From Acanthacorydalis orientalis (taxonomy: Eukaryota > Arthropoda > Insecta > Megaloptera > Corydalidae), in the NCBI GenBank assembly GCA_034766995.1, contig CM068316.1, forward strand, positions 16,775,590 to 16,839,589: a stretch of DNA of 64,000 nucleotides, given 5' to 3'. The notes under the pieces were generated by a model. It ran no database searches. It saw only the letters and a list, made by a program, of their open reading frames with translations, and was not told the DNA's origin. This document shows, piece by piece, positions 34,367 to 45,235 of this stretch; the stretch's first letter is position 1, and every line of letters starts with the position of its first letter. Both the position numbers and the translations under genes were made by a program.

Positions 34367-35524
34367 ATTACTGATTGTCGGCAGATGGGATTTGTTAAGC
34401 GACAAGCATTGTAGAATGAAACAAAATGAAAAGAGAACTTCTATATGAAAAGCATCATAAAGTAAACATGAGGAGATATCTCATAGTCAGCACTCAATTT
34501 AAGAATCTTATTCATTGGTGCCAAATGCGAAATATCTCGTTAATTTTTTTCTTCAAATCATTATAAATGCCATTCAAAGACTATATCTGCAACTAATTAA
34601 TATTAAATTTTAAGAAATTCGTTGTTTTCTTTAAAATAAACTTTTGGCACACAGCTATGGCACGTGCTTAATTTTCTCGGCAGTGAATTAGTTAAACTAT
34701 TGATAACTAGATATGCTGTTAATTAAATCATAACCACCACCTCTATAATATTTTATAGCATAATATAGTTGCGCGCTAATAAAATGAACAAAAACATGAA
34801 TCAAAATACAAACTATTTCTTATAATTTGCGGGTTCTTAATAATTAATTAAATAAGTATACTGTTTGTGCTGTTACTTTTTATGATATATACTCGTAGAT
34901 ACCAATTAATAACATGTAATCTCTAAAAAACGATTAATAAATAACAATATGAGCTCTCGCTTATTAATTACGATTTGTCAAAAATGATAAAATTATATAC
35001 AATTAATTATTTAGTTTTAATTATTTTTCAGAAATATTATTCATGCTTGTCAAATTTCATAAAAGAATGATCATTATTAAAGTAATTACTAAATAAAAAG
35101 TATATGGTCAATAATGTAGTCACTGCGATAACATCTATTTTAAAAAATTACATAATAAAATTATAATTTAATTAAAAAATTAAATTGTATGTACGTTTAA
35201 AAAGTAGTATATTGAATTAAAAAGATCCGGATACGAATTATTCTAGTGTATTTTAAACTAAAATTGTAAGACAAATATCCACATAAATCTCTGTAACACA
35301 ATTAGTGAAAGAATTCATATTCACATGACAATCAAATAAAATTAAATCCTATGCAGAGTATGCAGCAATAAACAAGTCTACATATACTGGTGTGTATGTA
35401 TATTCGTGGTACATAAACGTGGTTGCATTACAGCATTATCTCTGCAAACATGAAATTAATTGCAAAATAAAAATATAATCCTGAACAATTTTCTCTTTCT
35501 ACTCCTTTTTCTTTCTTTCTCTCG

Positions 35525-35526
<2 letters not shown>
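34367..35526. other. no gene seen
   Basis: AT-rich DNA; nothing recognised. Confidence 0.4.
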
Positions 35527-35596
<70 letters not shown>

Positions 35597-35599
35597 CAC

Positions 35600-35665
<66 letters not shown>

Positions 35666-35667
35666 TA
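35527..35667. repeat. (TA)n microsatellite, about 140 bp
   Basis: Long TA array with one TACATACACG interruption, preceded by a CT-rich tract (CTTTCTTTCTCTCG). Confidence 0.95.
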
Positions 35668-35689
35668 TATATGCTGTTGATCGCACAGG

Positions 35690-35890
35690 GGCGTCATAGA
35701 TTGTGATGAATGGTAATAGCGACCAGTGGACGATGGATTGAATCCCGCGAGATGTACACGCACGCTCGTTTATTTAAACATAACACCGGACTATAACGTC
35801 AGCCGTCTGCACGTCGGTTAACTATGCGATCCTTCCGTATCTCCTGTGTATTTTGACGATATACGAGCGTATAGCACTGACTCATAATGT
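35690..35890. promoter_or_regulatory. GC-richer unique island, possible conserved element
   Basis: About 200 bp with many CpGs (CCCGCGAG, CACGCACGCTCG, GCCGTCTGCACGTCGG) in an otherwise AT-rich window, unlike any transposon here. No open frame or promoter signal is convincing. It could be conserved regulatory DNA or a fragment of an unrecognised element. Confidence 0.2.
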
Positions 35891-36577
35891 TTCAAACATG
35901 TACCAGTATTGATAAATTAGATGTCGCATATATTGTTCAAGTTTATATTTAGTTTTAGATCAAATCAATTATGGAAGATACAGAATGTAAAAGTGTCAGA
36001 GGAAATGAAAAAATAAGATGAAGTATCACATACATTGAGAAAAAAACTTGAATATAGTATGATTGACAGTAATATAGTATTAAACTAAAAGTGTATCACA
36101 TTGAAAATGTCTTTGGAAATAAATTAAACAAATTAGTTGAATTAGTGTTTCTCAGATGTTTTAATTTTCGAAAATGTTGTGTATCCACTTTCTGTGTAAC
36201 ACAGCGAGAGCTAATGTAACTGCATAAAGTATTTGAAGAAAGTTTCTGCTTTGTTGTACAACCTATAATGCCTTCTTATCTGTTAATTGATTAGTTCAGA
36301 GTCAGAAAGTTCTTAACTAGACGGTAAATAAACTTCCCTAATTTGAGTTCTAAAGTAAGTAATTAACATTATTGGTAGAATTATTAGTATTATTATTATA
36401 TCATAATTTAGAAATAAATTGTGGTAAAATATTTGGTTTCATAACGTTCATTATTATTGAAGAGAACTAAAGATATAATTTAATTATGTTTAACCAAAAC
36501 TCTACCGCTGGTTTAAAGCTATTTGTTTGTGGTTGTTTGTTCGATATAAAACTTTTTTAGCTGCAAGTTTTCGATGA

Positions 36578-36580
<3 letters not shown>
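35891..36580. other. no gene seen
   Basis: Nothing recognised. Confidence 0.4.
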
Positions 36581-36642
<62 letters not shown>

Positions 36643-36643
36643 G

Positions 36644-36672
<29 letters not shown>
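36581..36672. repeat. (TA)n with short (CA)n interruption
   Basis: Two TA arrays around CACACACACAGA. Confidence 0.95.
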
Positions 36673-36676
<4 letters not shown>

Positions 36677-36721
36677 AATTTGGATATTTAAATGTACAAG
36701 ATAAATAACCACTTTGAATTA

Positions 36722-37724
36722 TTAGATTAGCAGTAAATTACTTGCAGTTTATGACTTTAAAAATCATACACATATTTCTTTTTTTTTGATTTTACTAGCT
36801 GTTTTAAGTGGTCCAGAACTGTTGGATGACTAATACCTAACTTTTGTACAAGCTCTTGAATAGTTGTAGACGGATCTGATTCAACTAATGCCTTCAATTG
36901 GTCGTTTGAAATGAAGAAGGACGCCCGCGACCTTCATCACCTTGAAAGCTTTCATCCCCAGTAAGAAATTTTTGGAACCACCAAATATTTGCAGCGCAGG
37001 CCGAGGGCCCTTGCTCTTCTTGAGTACCGAGCTTGTACGCTCACGACTCGGGAAGCTCATAGCTCTGGTTTGCTGCTTGATACGGATGCCATCACTTGTA
37101 GGAGCATTTTCCAGGCCCCCTTTCCAGGGGTCGCCTCAAGGTGTTAGCCAGCAGAGCTCTAGGTCTGCCAGTGAAGGCAGACCTCTTACTGACTTTTTGG
37201 ACGGCAACTACGGGGTCGTGGCCATTGTCACCGATCACTACTCCAAAAGAAGGCTAGGCCTCCGATAGGAGCAGTACTCAGCGACAAGGTCGTTAAGTCC
37301 TAGTTGTCGTACCAGGACGTTGTCGCTGGACCTCGCACGCTCATATAAGCGACGAGCCTGTCGGCGGACAAACTCATCGATCGTAGGGATACGAAGGTCC
37401 CGATGAATTGGAACCACCATTACATCGTACGTTCTTAATTAGTACTCACACCATTAGTTAACGAGTAGTTTCTGATGATTTACTAGCCGTTTTGAATTCA
37501 CACAAAAAATGCTTTTATTTGTGTCTTTTTCATCTTAAATTCAATGGATCAATTTGAAGCAAAATTAATAATAAAATCAAAGTTGATATTACCAAAATCA
37601 TACAGAAAAATGCACTTTAAAATAATGAGCACATAACATGAACACAATAAAATGACACTTTCATTGAAAAAAAATAAGGTTAAAATTCAGAAAACAAAAA
37701 CCCCAGTTATTTTGCTACCAATAA
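36722..37724 (-). mobile_element. mariner deletion derivative (HTH family, copy D) with nested LINE
   Basis: Left terminus TTAGATTAGCAGTAAATTAC after TA (36720-36721). The right terminus, read inward, begins TTATTGGTAGCAAAATAA and is followed by TA (37725-37726). The minus strand holds the leader, a start near 37535, the HTH half up to SHPTVLDHLKQL, and then directly the 3' trailer, with no catalytic domain. A 424-bp LINE fragment interrupts it at 36984-37407. Without the insert it is about 570 bp. Confidence 0.88.
36984..37407 (-). mobile_element. 5'-truncated non-LTR retrotransposon (Jockey-like), 12-bp TSD
   Basis: A GC-rich insertion flanked by identical TTGGAACCACCA at 36972-36983 and 37408-37419; the paralogue at 34077 has a single copy. 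On the minus strand the insert opens with IHRDLRIPTIDEFVRRQARR, LYERARSSDNVLVRQL and ends SYRRPSLLLE at 37238. This is the C-terminal tail of a Jockey/R1-type ORF2 (the h-x-D-L-x-I-P-t-i motif) downstream of the reverse transcriptase, followed by about 250 bp of 3' UTR. The 12-bp duplication, 5' truncation and GC contrast fit target-primed reverse transcription. Clade assignment is by motif only. Confidence 0.85.
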
Positions 37725-37756
37725 TATTTATTATACTTTTCAACATATTTTATTTT

Positions 37757-37757
<1 letters not shown>

Positions 37758-37813
<56 letters not shown>

Positions 37814-37820
37814 ATATAAG
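37758..37820. repeat. (TA)n microsatellite
   Basis: TA array ending in ATGTATATATG units. Confidence 0.93.
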
Positions 37821-38189
37821 GTATACTTTAATATAAAAAAGATTAAATTCTGTTCCAAACAGAAAAATATATTTGAAATTATTGAATACTTGACCTTTCT
37901 TTTAAATAACTATAAATGTTATCCATTATTGTATATATTAAATGTTGAAAGATAATATGTGTAAGATTATTGTCAACTGCCAAAATAATTAATAAACATA
38001 TAAATCATATTTTTGCAAAATAAAAATAACTTACATGCTATCTATCTATAAAGAAGGAAAATTCTGTAAAATTTCGTTAAGAAAATAAAATGTATAGCGA
38101 TTTTATATTAAATTATTATTAATGATTACACCCGCAGTTACACGAAACTCACGAAAATTATAATATTGGTATTATAACGACTCCAATAA

Positions 38190-38690
38190 ATCAAATCAAA
38201 ATCAAAAATAATTTTATTGGGGCGAGTTCATTTATGCAACATAGCAATGCTGTGCTTTGAACGAAAAATTGAGGGTTTGGTCTGGGGTCTTAGCTCTTGG
38301 CTTTTAAGTTAGTTTTGAAAGGAGGGTTTTTACTTCAAGAAATGGGTACACAATGTGGTTTGAAGTTTAGAATCCGGAAATTTTTTTCAAGAAACCTGAG
38401 GAAATTAAAGACTACAATACATTTTTTTTTCTAACATTTGCGCAAGAGCTTGCTATAAGATGTTATAACAAGAAGTAAGCCCTGAGCGTCGCTACAGTGC
38501 CGGGAGCCATACAAGGCCCTAAAACCTAAACATCCTCGGATGTAACGAACGCCGTGAATTGTGAAAAAAATATAAGGATTGTTGCGCATCGCTTGTGGTC
38601 AAAATCTGGGAAAAATTTCAAAAAACCCAGATACCGTGAAAAGACTACAGTAAATTGTGTGACTTTATAAGACAATTACGTTGCAATATA
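38190..38690 (-). mobile_element. possible non-LTR retrotransposon 3' end
   Basis: On the minus strand the segment ends with ATTATTTTTGATTTTGATTT, then GATTTATT, a reiterated TTGATT tail of the kind seen at LINE 3' ends, and its upstream part (about 38480-38600) is GC-richer than the flanks. A frame there reads GVRYIRGCLGFRALYGSRHC, which I cannot assign. No target duplication was identified. Confidence 0.35.
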
Positions 38691-38749
38691 TCTGTGAGAG
38701 GAATACACTCACTAACATTCAACAGTGAGAATTAATATAAAGACATACT

Positions 38750-38751
<2 letters not shown>

Positions 38752-38808
<57 letters not shown>
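38752..38808. repeat. (TA)n microsatellite
   Basis: Pure TA array; a short GC-rich motif (GTCCCCCGGGGGTCGTCGAG) lies about 50 bp downstream. Confidence 0.93.
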
Positions 38809-38812
<4 letters not shown>

Positions 38813-39046
38813 ATATTAAGTGAATATCTACGATAAAAGCAAAGCGAGTGGTGGTGGTGTCCCCCGGGGGTCGTCGAGCATAACGTGTAGAAAGCAGAGA
38901 CCGCTGGTTTTTTTAAATAATTAAATATTTTAAAATCTAGTCATGTACATATTTGAAAATAAAATATGTGACGAAAAGTATAATATAAATAAATCAAAGA
39001 AAAATTATTTCTAGCGTACTTTTTAAGAAGCGATTATTTCCTCCTT

Positions 39047-39064
39047 TCTCTCTCTCTCTCTATT

Positions 39065-39095
<31 letters not shown>
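39047..39095. repeat. (TC)n then (TA)n
   Basis: A TCTCTCTC run followed by a TA array. Confidence 0.92.
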
Positions 39096-39526
39096 TCTAA
39101 ATTATTCCAATATTATCACAAACGTATGTTAATATCAGCTTGTAAACTATTATGAGACAGAATTTAGACATTTAATATAGCATTTTCAATTTGGCAATTC
39201 ATCTAAACTAACTATTTTATAATTGATGCCTATTTTAACTATTCTAATTCTTTTATTATATACTTTAATTGAACTTAAATGATAATACCCTTGTTCCAAT
39301 CGCCCCTTTTGTACAGTATTTAAATCGTGATGACATTTCTAAAATCTATTGAGCACAAAAAAGTAATTATGTAACATCACCAAATTAGTGATTCCACTCT
39401 ACAAGTGACTGTTTTTTCTCGACTTATCACTTTGCATTTTCATTACTGTAATTCTATTTTCTGCTTTTTTAATTCATACTTATAGTTAAATTCTTACATA
39501 CTCACATACATATATACACACACGTG
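39096..39526. other. no gene seen
   Basis: Nothing recognised. Confidence 0.4.
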
Positions 39527-40324
39527 TGCGAAGGTAATTTGAATAGTTCACGACCTGGCATATAGGTGTTGATGCTATATCTAAAAGTTTGTTGCGTTTT
39601 ATTGCCACACCTATTTAAAAAAGTAATCTGAGTGTATTTTTTTAAATAAATAAAATTGAACACCGCATAGAGATAACGTGTGTGCGTTTTTTTAAAAGTT
39701 TGACATCAACTGATATTTTTAACGAGATGAAAAATATATTTATTTACAACTTTAGATATGGCTGCAGAATTCAAACATGATTATACAAGCTAGAAAGATG
39801 ACCTCTGTTTTGGACGTCCAAAAAGTGCAAGGACTTCAGAAATCATCGATAAAATGCACGATGTTGTTTAAGAGGAACGTCGTTTAAAGGTATATGGAAT
39901 TGATAAAGTTGTGGATATTTCAGATTTCAGATCCTAGTCAAAGAATTATGTATGAAAGAACTACCAGCAATATGGGTGCCGCGTTTGCTGACAATTAAGT
40001 AAGAACGTAATTCAATAAAAATTTTAATAAAAATAGATTTGAAGCACAATTTTCTACTGTATTTAGCGTATTAACTTGTTTTAGTTCCTCTGACTTCAAT
40101 CTATTTTCAAAACGAAAAAAAGTTCTTTGTGGCAAACGATTTTCATCAAATAATAAGCTGAATGCGATGGAATGAAGTTAGAATGGTATGGAATAAAGTT
40201 ATTAGAGCATCACTGGTTGAAGTATACTGAATTTCAAGGAATTACACTGAAACGTAATAGTAATTTCAAAAAGATAAATATAGTCTTTCATTACCAGGTC
40301 GTGAGCTCTTTAAATTGCCCTCAT
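39527..40324 (+). mobile_element. mariner deletion derivative, third lineage, about 800 bp
   Basis: TIRs: left TGCGAAGGTAATTTGAATAG continuing TTCACGACCTGG; right, reading inward, ATGAGGGCAATTTAAAGAGC continuing TCACGACCTGG. Plus strand: MAAEFKHDYTS*KDDLCFGR, SARTSEIIDKMHDVV*EERR (HTH half, about 39758-39880), then QQYGCRVC. After a short spacer with no catalytic blocks come the C-terminal SSDFNLFSKRKKVLCGKRFS (about 40085-40145) and LLEHHWLKYTEFQG. The first and second Asp blocks are deleted. Frameshifts and stops throughout. Confidence 0.82.
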
Positions 40325-40326
40325 GC

Positions 40327-40328
<2 letters not shown>

Positions 40329-40399
<71 letters not shown>

Positions 40400-40400
40400 A
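40329..40400. repeat. (CT)n(TA)n compound microsatellite
   Basis: CT run turning into a TA array directly at the 3' end of the mariner at 39527-40324. Confidence 0.93.
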
Positions 40401-41721
40401 ATATACATATAAAATATATTTGCTGTATAAGCAAATCGTTTTTCATAAAAATAGACGTCATCCAATCCATTAATCTTCCTTCCTTATTCCATGAAACAGT
40501 TCGACGTTTTTAAATAAATATTTTTATCGGATAAACAACAAACAAAAACAAAGTTTAATATAAATTGACTTCTTGTTTGGTATAAATGGAGTTGATGTTT
40601 TAATACACGACATCGACGAGAATACGTACAATCAACTCGGCACTGTATGTACAAACGTATTATTTAATAAGTGAAATCGATTTCGAGTTGTATTGAATTT
40701 CTGAATAAAATATAGTCCAAGAGGATCGTGTTATAGAGCAGATAATACCGTTTCGTGTAGTCACTGTGCAGGTGATCACATGAATTGGAAAAGGAGAATG
40801 TGTAAATATAATATTCATAAGATCGAACGTCATACACTTCTACTATATTATTCTGAGCTTTGTAAAAATATCATTGAAAATAACAGAGAGCGATGTTTTG
40901 TTTGATGAAAACTATACATTTTCAAGTATATGGAAATCCTCAAACTCGGAAATAAATATTAATTTGTACCTTACACCATATATATGTGTGTATATATATA
41001 TAAATATACGTATGTGTGTGTGTGTGTGTGTCTATGAATAGTAAAGGAAAAAATAGTCATGATTTGATATTTTTTTAAGAATTAATATTTTCAATAATTT
41101 ATAACAATGTTATGTATCCATCCTCACTACTGTACTTATTTATAAATGAGGTATGGTATGTCCGTTCTGACTAATGAATTTCAACTGACCTGTCATTATC
41201 TAAGTTATGTATCTGTCTTAACAAAAGTATTGTCACGTTCCTGTCGTGATGTTCACACACTTACATACGATAAAATACAATTTCATCATTGAGAACAGTA
41301 TTTATAAACGATAGTTGAGATTTCATAAGTATTCCTGGTTTTTTGAAATTTTTTCCCGGAAAACTCGCATGGACAATAATAAAAATTTCAATAACACAAC
41401 ACACCACGCACAATTCTCAAAAGCGGCTAAATACTGGAAACGGTAAGGGCATCGCAGAAGACACAACAAACCGGCCAAACTTGACTCTGTACAACTTTTA
41501 GAACCAATAAAATTTATTTTTATTTTATTTATATTTTTATCTCATAAGTCAGTCAAGTAACAGAACCCGTGTGGTTATATTCATTGTAGTAACAATTAGT
41601 ATTAAACAATAATAGTAAGCAAATATTTGTTGTTTTTATTTCAAACCTGCAGTATTTATGTTATAAACATATATAAAATATCCAAAATATAACAATAATA
41701 AAATATTTAGGACTATAGTCG
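40401..41721. other. no gene; (TA)/(TG)n at about 40978-41035
   Basis: AT-rich DNA with one compound TA/TG microsatellite. A slightly GC-richer stretch at 41390-41510 has no recognised content. Confidence 0.4.
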
Positions 41722-41725
41722 TTAA

Positions 41726-42390
41726 CCTCTTAGCTGGAAATGAAGGAAAATCCTATCATGCGGGTATTTAAATTATAATGGCCATGACGTCTGTACACGT
41801 CATGCAATTTTAATAATTTATATGTGATAGATAAAATGAAATTTACCACTTCTAACTAAAATTTAGATGTATAAGTATAAAACAAAAAGTGAACAACAAA
41901 AAAATTTCAATTTTTAGATTTTAAACAATTAAAATGTTTTTCAATGCGTGACGCCAGTAAAACTGCACCAACACTTTTTATTGTCTTGTTTTATTACATT
42001 ATTTGGAATATTTATGACCATTCATTAGTATATTAATGACTTCATTAACATACAATTGATAAACATGTGATTGTTTTTATTTGTTTGAATACATTTTTAC
42101 TGCATAAAAGACAAGGTGGAAAATTGAAGAAACTAGATTTTCTTTTGAAAGCAGTTGAAAAGTATGTTAAAACATATAGAGATAAGATACAATCTTCATA
42201 TTGTAAAGCAGGACGGCTGCTTTTGAAGCCTAAGCTATTCAGACTAATAGAAAGTCATTTTGTGGACTACATTTCAAGCGATTCTTTAAAAACATACGTT
42301 ACTAGAAGATATAAATTATGTTATAGCCCATATTGCAAAATTCCACTATGTATACCAAAGTATTTCAAAGAAAATCACACAAAGGGCTGA
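41726..42390 (+). mobile_element. piggyBac-type element, 5' terminus joined to C-terminal coding relic
   Basis: TTAA at 41722-41725 is followed by CCTCTTAGCTGGAAATG and, about 60 bp in, by the palindromic CATGACGTCTGTACACGTCATG region (41782-41803), an arrangement like the TTAA element at 10781. About 340 bp further on is a C-terminal piggyBac relic. This suggests an internally deleted copy. No matching right TIR with TTAA was found, so the right limit is open. Confidence 0.5.
42067..42390 (+). pseudogene. piggyBac-type transposase C-terminus with Cys-rich domain
   Basis: Open for 107 codons with no ATG at the start, so it is an internal fragment. CLNTFLLHKRQGGKLKKLDF matches the conserved N-A-F-x-L-Y-K segment at the end of the DDE domain. 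IESHFVDYISSDSLK is the linker, and YKLCYSPYCKIPLCIPKYFK followed by ENHTKG matches the C-terminal zinc-binding motif (C-x-x-C, LC-x-x-x-C-F-x-x-x-H-T). One Cys is replaced: LCIPKYF has Tyr where CF is usual. The catalytic Asp residues are upstream and missing. Confidence 0.78.
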
Positions 42391-43600
42391 TTAAAGATTT
42401 TTTTCATTTATTTGTATTGAACACAGATAATAATAAAAATATAAAAATTATTAAGTCTTATTTTTTGCGATTAGGACGTTTTTTCTCTTTCTCTATCAAT
42501 TGTTTTCACAATTGTGATTTTTATAATGGGCGTGATGTGAAATTCCATCAAAGCTTCAAAAAAAAAATCGCACCAGAAAAAACATTCTTCTCACTGGTTA
42601 ATTCCGCAATTAAGAGATTAACATTTTATGTTGGCAATTTTTTAAAATTTTCAGCTATTTTCATATTTCTAGCGATTTGAAACAGTAAATTTGCAAAGGA
42701 TGAGAACCAAACATAAGTAATGATCTAAAAATCAACGCTTAACACAATATAACATGAATGAAATTATTTCTTGTTGCTTGGCATTTAGCTTTGATAATTA
42801 TGTCAAGTTATCGAAGAATAAATAATATAAGATACAAAGTAAATTCAAAGAGATGCTCAAAAAAAGTGAATATCTATTCTTTGAGCAGTCCAATTAAAAA
42901 TATTTTATTTCCTGTGTTTATAAATCATTGTTTTAGTTTACTTATTTATTGTTTTTTACATCATCTCTCCACTTTATTGATGCGAGAGGCAGTTGAAACG
43001 AACACAAATTCTTTAGCCTAAAACATGTATGATACAGCCTATTGTTTCTTTTGACAATTTCATAGCAATAGTATTCAGAGTTAACTAACAGTTTCAAGTC
43101 AAAGAATCAACACGTTGTTACTAAATCTGTTTACTTGTTATTACAGGTCTACCTGAACAATTTTCGTTATTATAGGCTTTATCGTTAGTTCCTATTTATT
43201 ATAGGCCTATATAGGTCTTATCATTAGTTACTATTTATTACCCAACACAACTTAAAGTAAATCTTTGCATATAATAATAAAAAAAATTTTTAGTCCTTAA
43301 TGAATTTCCATTGATGACAAGTTATCAGCTGTGAGAAATTCAATAACAGCACTTTGTTTTAAATGCACTGACTGTCATAGTGTCTATATTTACTTTTGCA
43401 GCGTAGTGTCCACTGAAAATAGACGAATATAATTAAATAGAATTATACGTGATAACTCAACGTACACAATATGCATGCGCAAAGCTCGCTCCATACCTTC
43501 TTTCTAATTATAAGCTCATCTGATAGCATTTCAATCTCTCCTCTGGTATTCAAATATTTTATATTATCAGTTATAATTTAAATATATTTACTTAACACTT
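42391..43600. other. no gene seen
   Basis: Several Lys/Phe/Ile-rich open frames (to 43021) have random AT-rich composition. A short diverged duplication (TAGGCTTTATCGTTAGTTCC / TAGGTCTTATCATTAGTTAC) lies at 43170-43250. Confidence 0.4.
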
Positions 43601-43609
43601 TAAAATCGG

Positions 43610-44335
43610 GTGTGGATCTAGAAATCCATTGATGTTTCCCAAAGAAACTATGGTCTCAGAACGCTATTTTTGGATGACATATTTAAAGAACATTAATCTC
43701 TTTATAACGAGACTAAAGAGACTCGAACGAGACTCTTTCTTTCATTAGAAAAAAAATAACGGTTGTCCAAAAATCAGAAAAATCTCGGTTTAGTCATTTG
43801 AAACCCTATAAAAATTGTGAACTTGGGAATTGAGTTGAAACATTTTTTTTCCAAAGATTCATAATTGGAAGAAAGCATATAAAAATTTTTAAGACTACGG
43901 TCTTCACGTGCATCGCAAAAAAATAAAATTCTATGTGCAGCGATATTTTTTGATTCGTTGGTAAGTTAGATTTTTCCTGTCGAAAACAGGCAAATGGTAC
44001 AAAAAACGTTTCTTCCATATTTTCGATCTTACAATCTACAACGCATACGTTATTTACTGTCGTGTGAATCGTAAAGGAATGAGTTTTACTGATTACAACT
44101 CTTATTGGCTTCAAATATTGTTCAAAAAGTTGCTACGAGAAGTCTAAAGCCACACCGATCGACACCTCATTTTCTGGAGAGAATACCTTTAGATCATAGT
44201 CAACGAGCACAGTGTACACACTGTGCTCGTTGTTTGTAAAGCAAATAGAAGAGATCGACGTCGAGGTACAAGATGTGGTTGATATGAAACCGTTTTATGC
44301 ACATTTGATTGTTTCAAAATTTTTCACACTGAATA
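43610..44335 (+). pseudogene. piggyBac-type transposase, internally deleted relic
   Basis: Plus strand: MFPKETMVSERYFWMTYLKN (about 43632-43692) matches the N-terminal m-S-x-x-R-F block. After about 270 bp of unmatched sequence comes LSKTGKWYKKRFFHIFDLTI, YNAYVIYCRVNRKGMSF (about 43979-44090), the end of the DDE domain, then a decayed linker and QRAQCTHCARC with RRRGTRCG*YETVLCTFDC and FKIFHTE, the C-terminal Cys-rich domain, ending near 44335. Two or more frameshifts. The central Asp-bearing part is missing or unreadable. A 32-bp near-perfect palindrome sits over the first Cys pair (44203-44234). Confidence 0.78.
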
Positions 44336-45233
44336 GTAATGTTATTTTTGAAAAATTATAATTGTAATCAATTTTTACGGTTCCTATTATATGTTTTCAA
44401 TTAAAAGATTTACGTTTTCTCAATATTATCAACGATTTTCCACAATATACCAGATAGATATGAAATTTTTAATGGCTAATCTATATTACCATATTTTTAC
44501 TTTTAACCGACAAATTTGCAAATTTTATTTTATTCACAACAAAAAAATGTCCAATTAATCGAAAAATATTTGTTGAAAATTTTTAGCATCCTTTCCTCCT
44601 CCTCGGCTTGAAAGAGTTAATTAACAATACCATTCGAAACCAAATCAATTTTCTACGATTTTAAATTAAAAAATAAAATAAATTCCATGCAATTTAATAA
44701 TTTTTTCATACGTTCATACGAAATAATTTATTATTGTTATAGAACTATTTCTTAAAATTGCCGAACACTTATAGAAAAGAATAAAATTAACTTGTTTGCA
44801 AGTTCTTTAAAAATTATAAGAGAATCATTCTTCAATAAGTTATTTAATGATTTATTGTTGACTTCGATTCTATTACGTCTAGTGATCAGTTTTCTAAACT
44901 ATCGAAATTCTCAAAATTAGTAATTTGTATAATTTTCTTTTCTATAAATAATTTATTTATTTTCAATATTTTTCATGAAAATTTGATCAATGCTCTAAAA
45001 AGAATTTATTGTATTATATTGAAATTTCTCATACATGTACATTTAAAAACATTTTAAATTAATATATGATTTATTATTATAAATAGATTATAAAATCTCA
45101 AATTATATAAAATGATATTAAATTAGCTATAAGCATACTTTGAATTGAAACTAAATTGGATCTTTATGTTATATACATATATATATGTATGTATGTACGA
45201 GTATGTATATGTATATATGTATGTACGAGGTCA
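44336..45233. other. no gene seen
   Basis: AT-rich DNA ending in short ATGTATGTACGAG-type repeats just before the mariner at 45236. Confidence 0.4.
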
Positions 45234-45235
45234 GA

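Noticed and set aside
36942..37268. 108-codon plus-strand frame with Ser/Arg/Pro-rich content
   Set aside because: It lies antisense to the LINE ORF2 tail and its 3' UTR, and its start is in the mariner flank; a shadow of GC-rich sequence.
42333..43021. Open frames of 115 and 87 codons downstream of the piggyBac C-terminus
   Set aside because: Lys/Phe/Ile/Ser-rich composition typical of AT-rich DNA, no family motif, no extension of the piggyBac domain.
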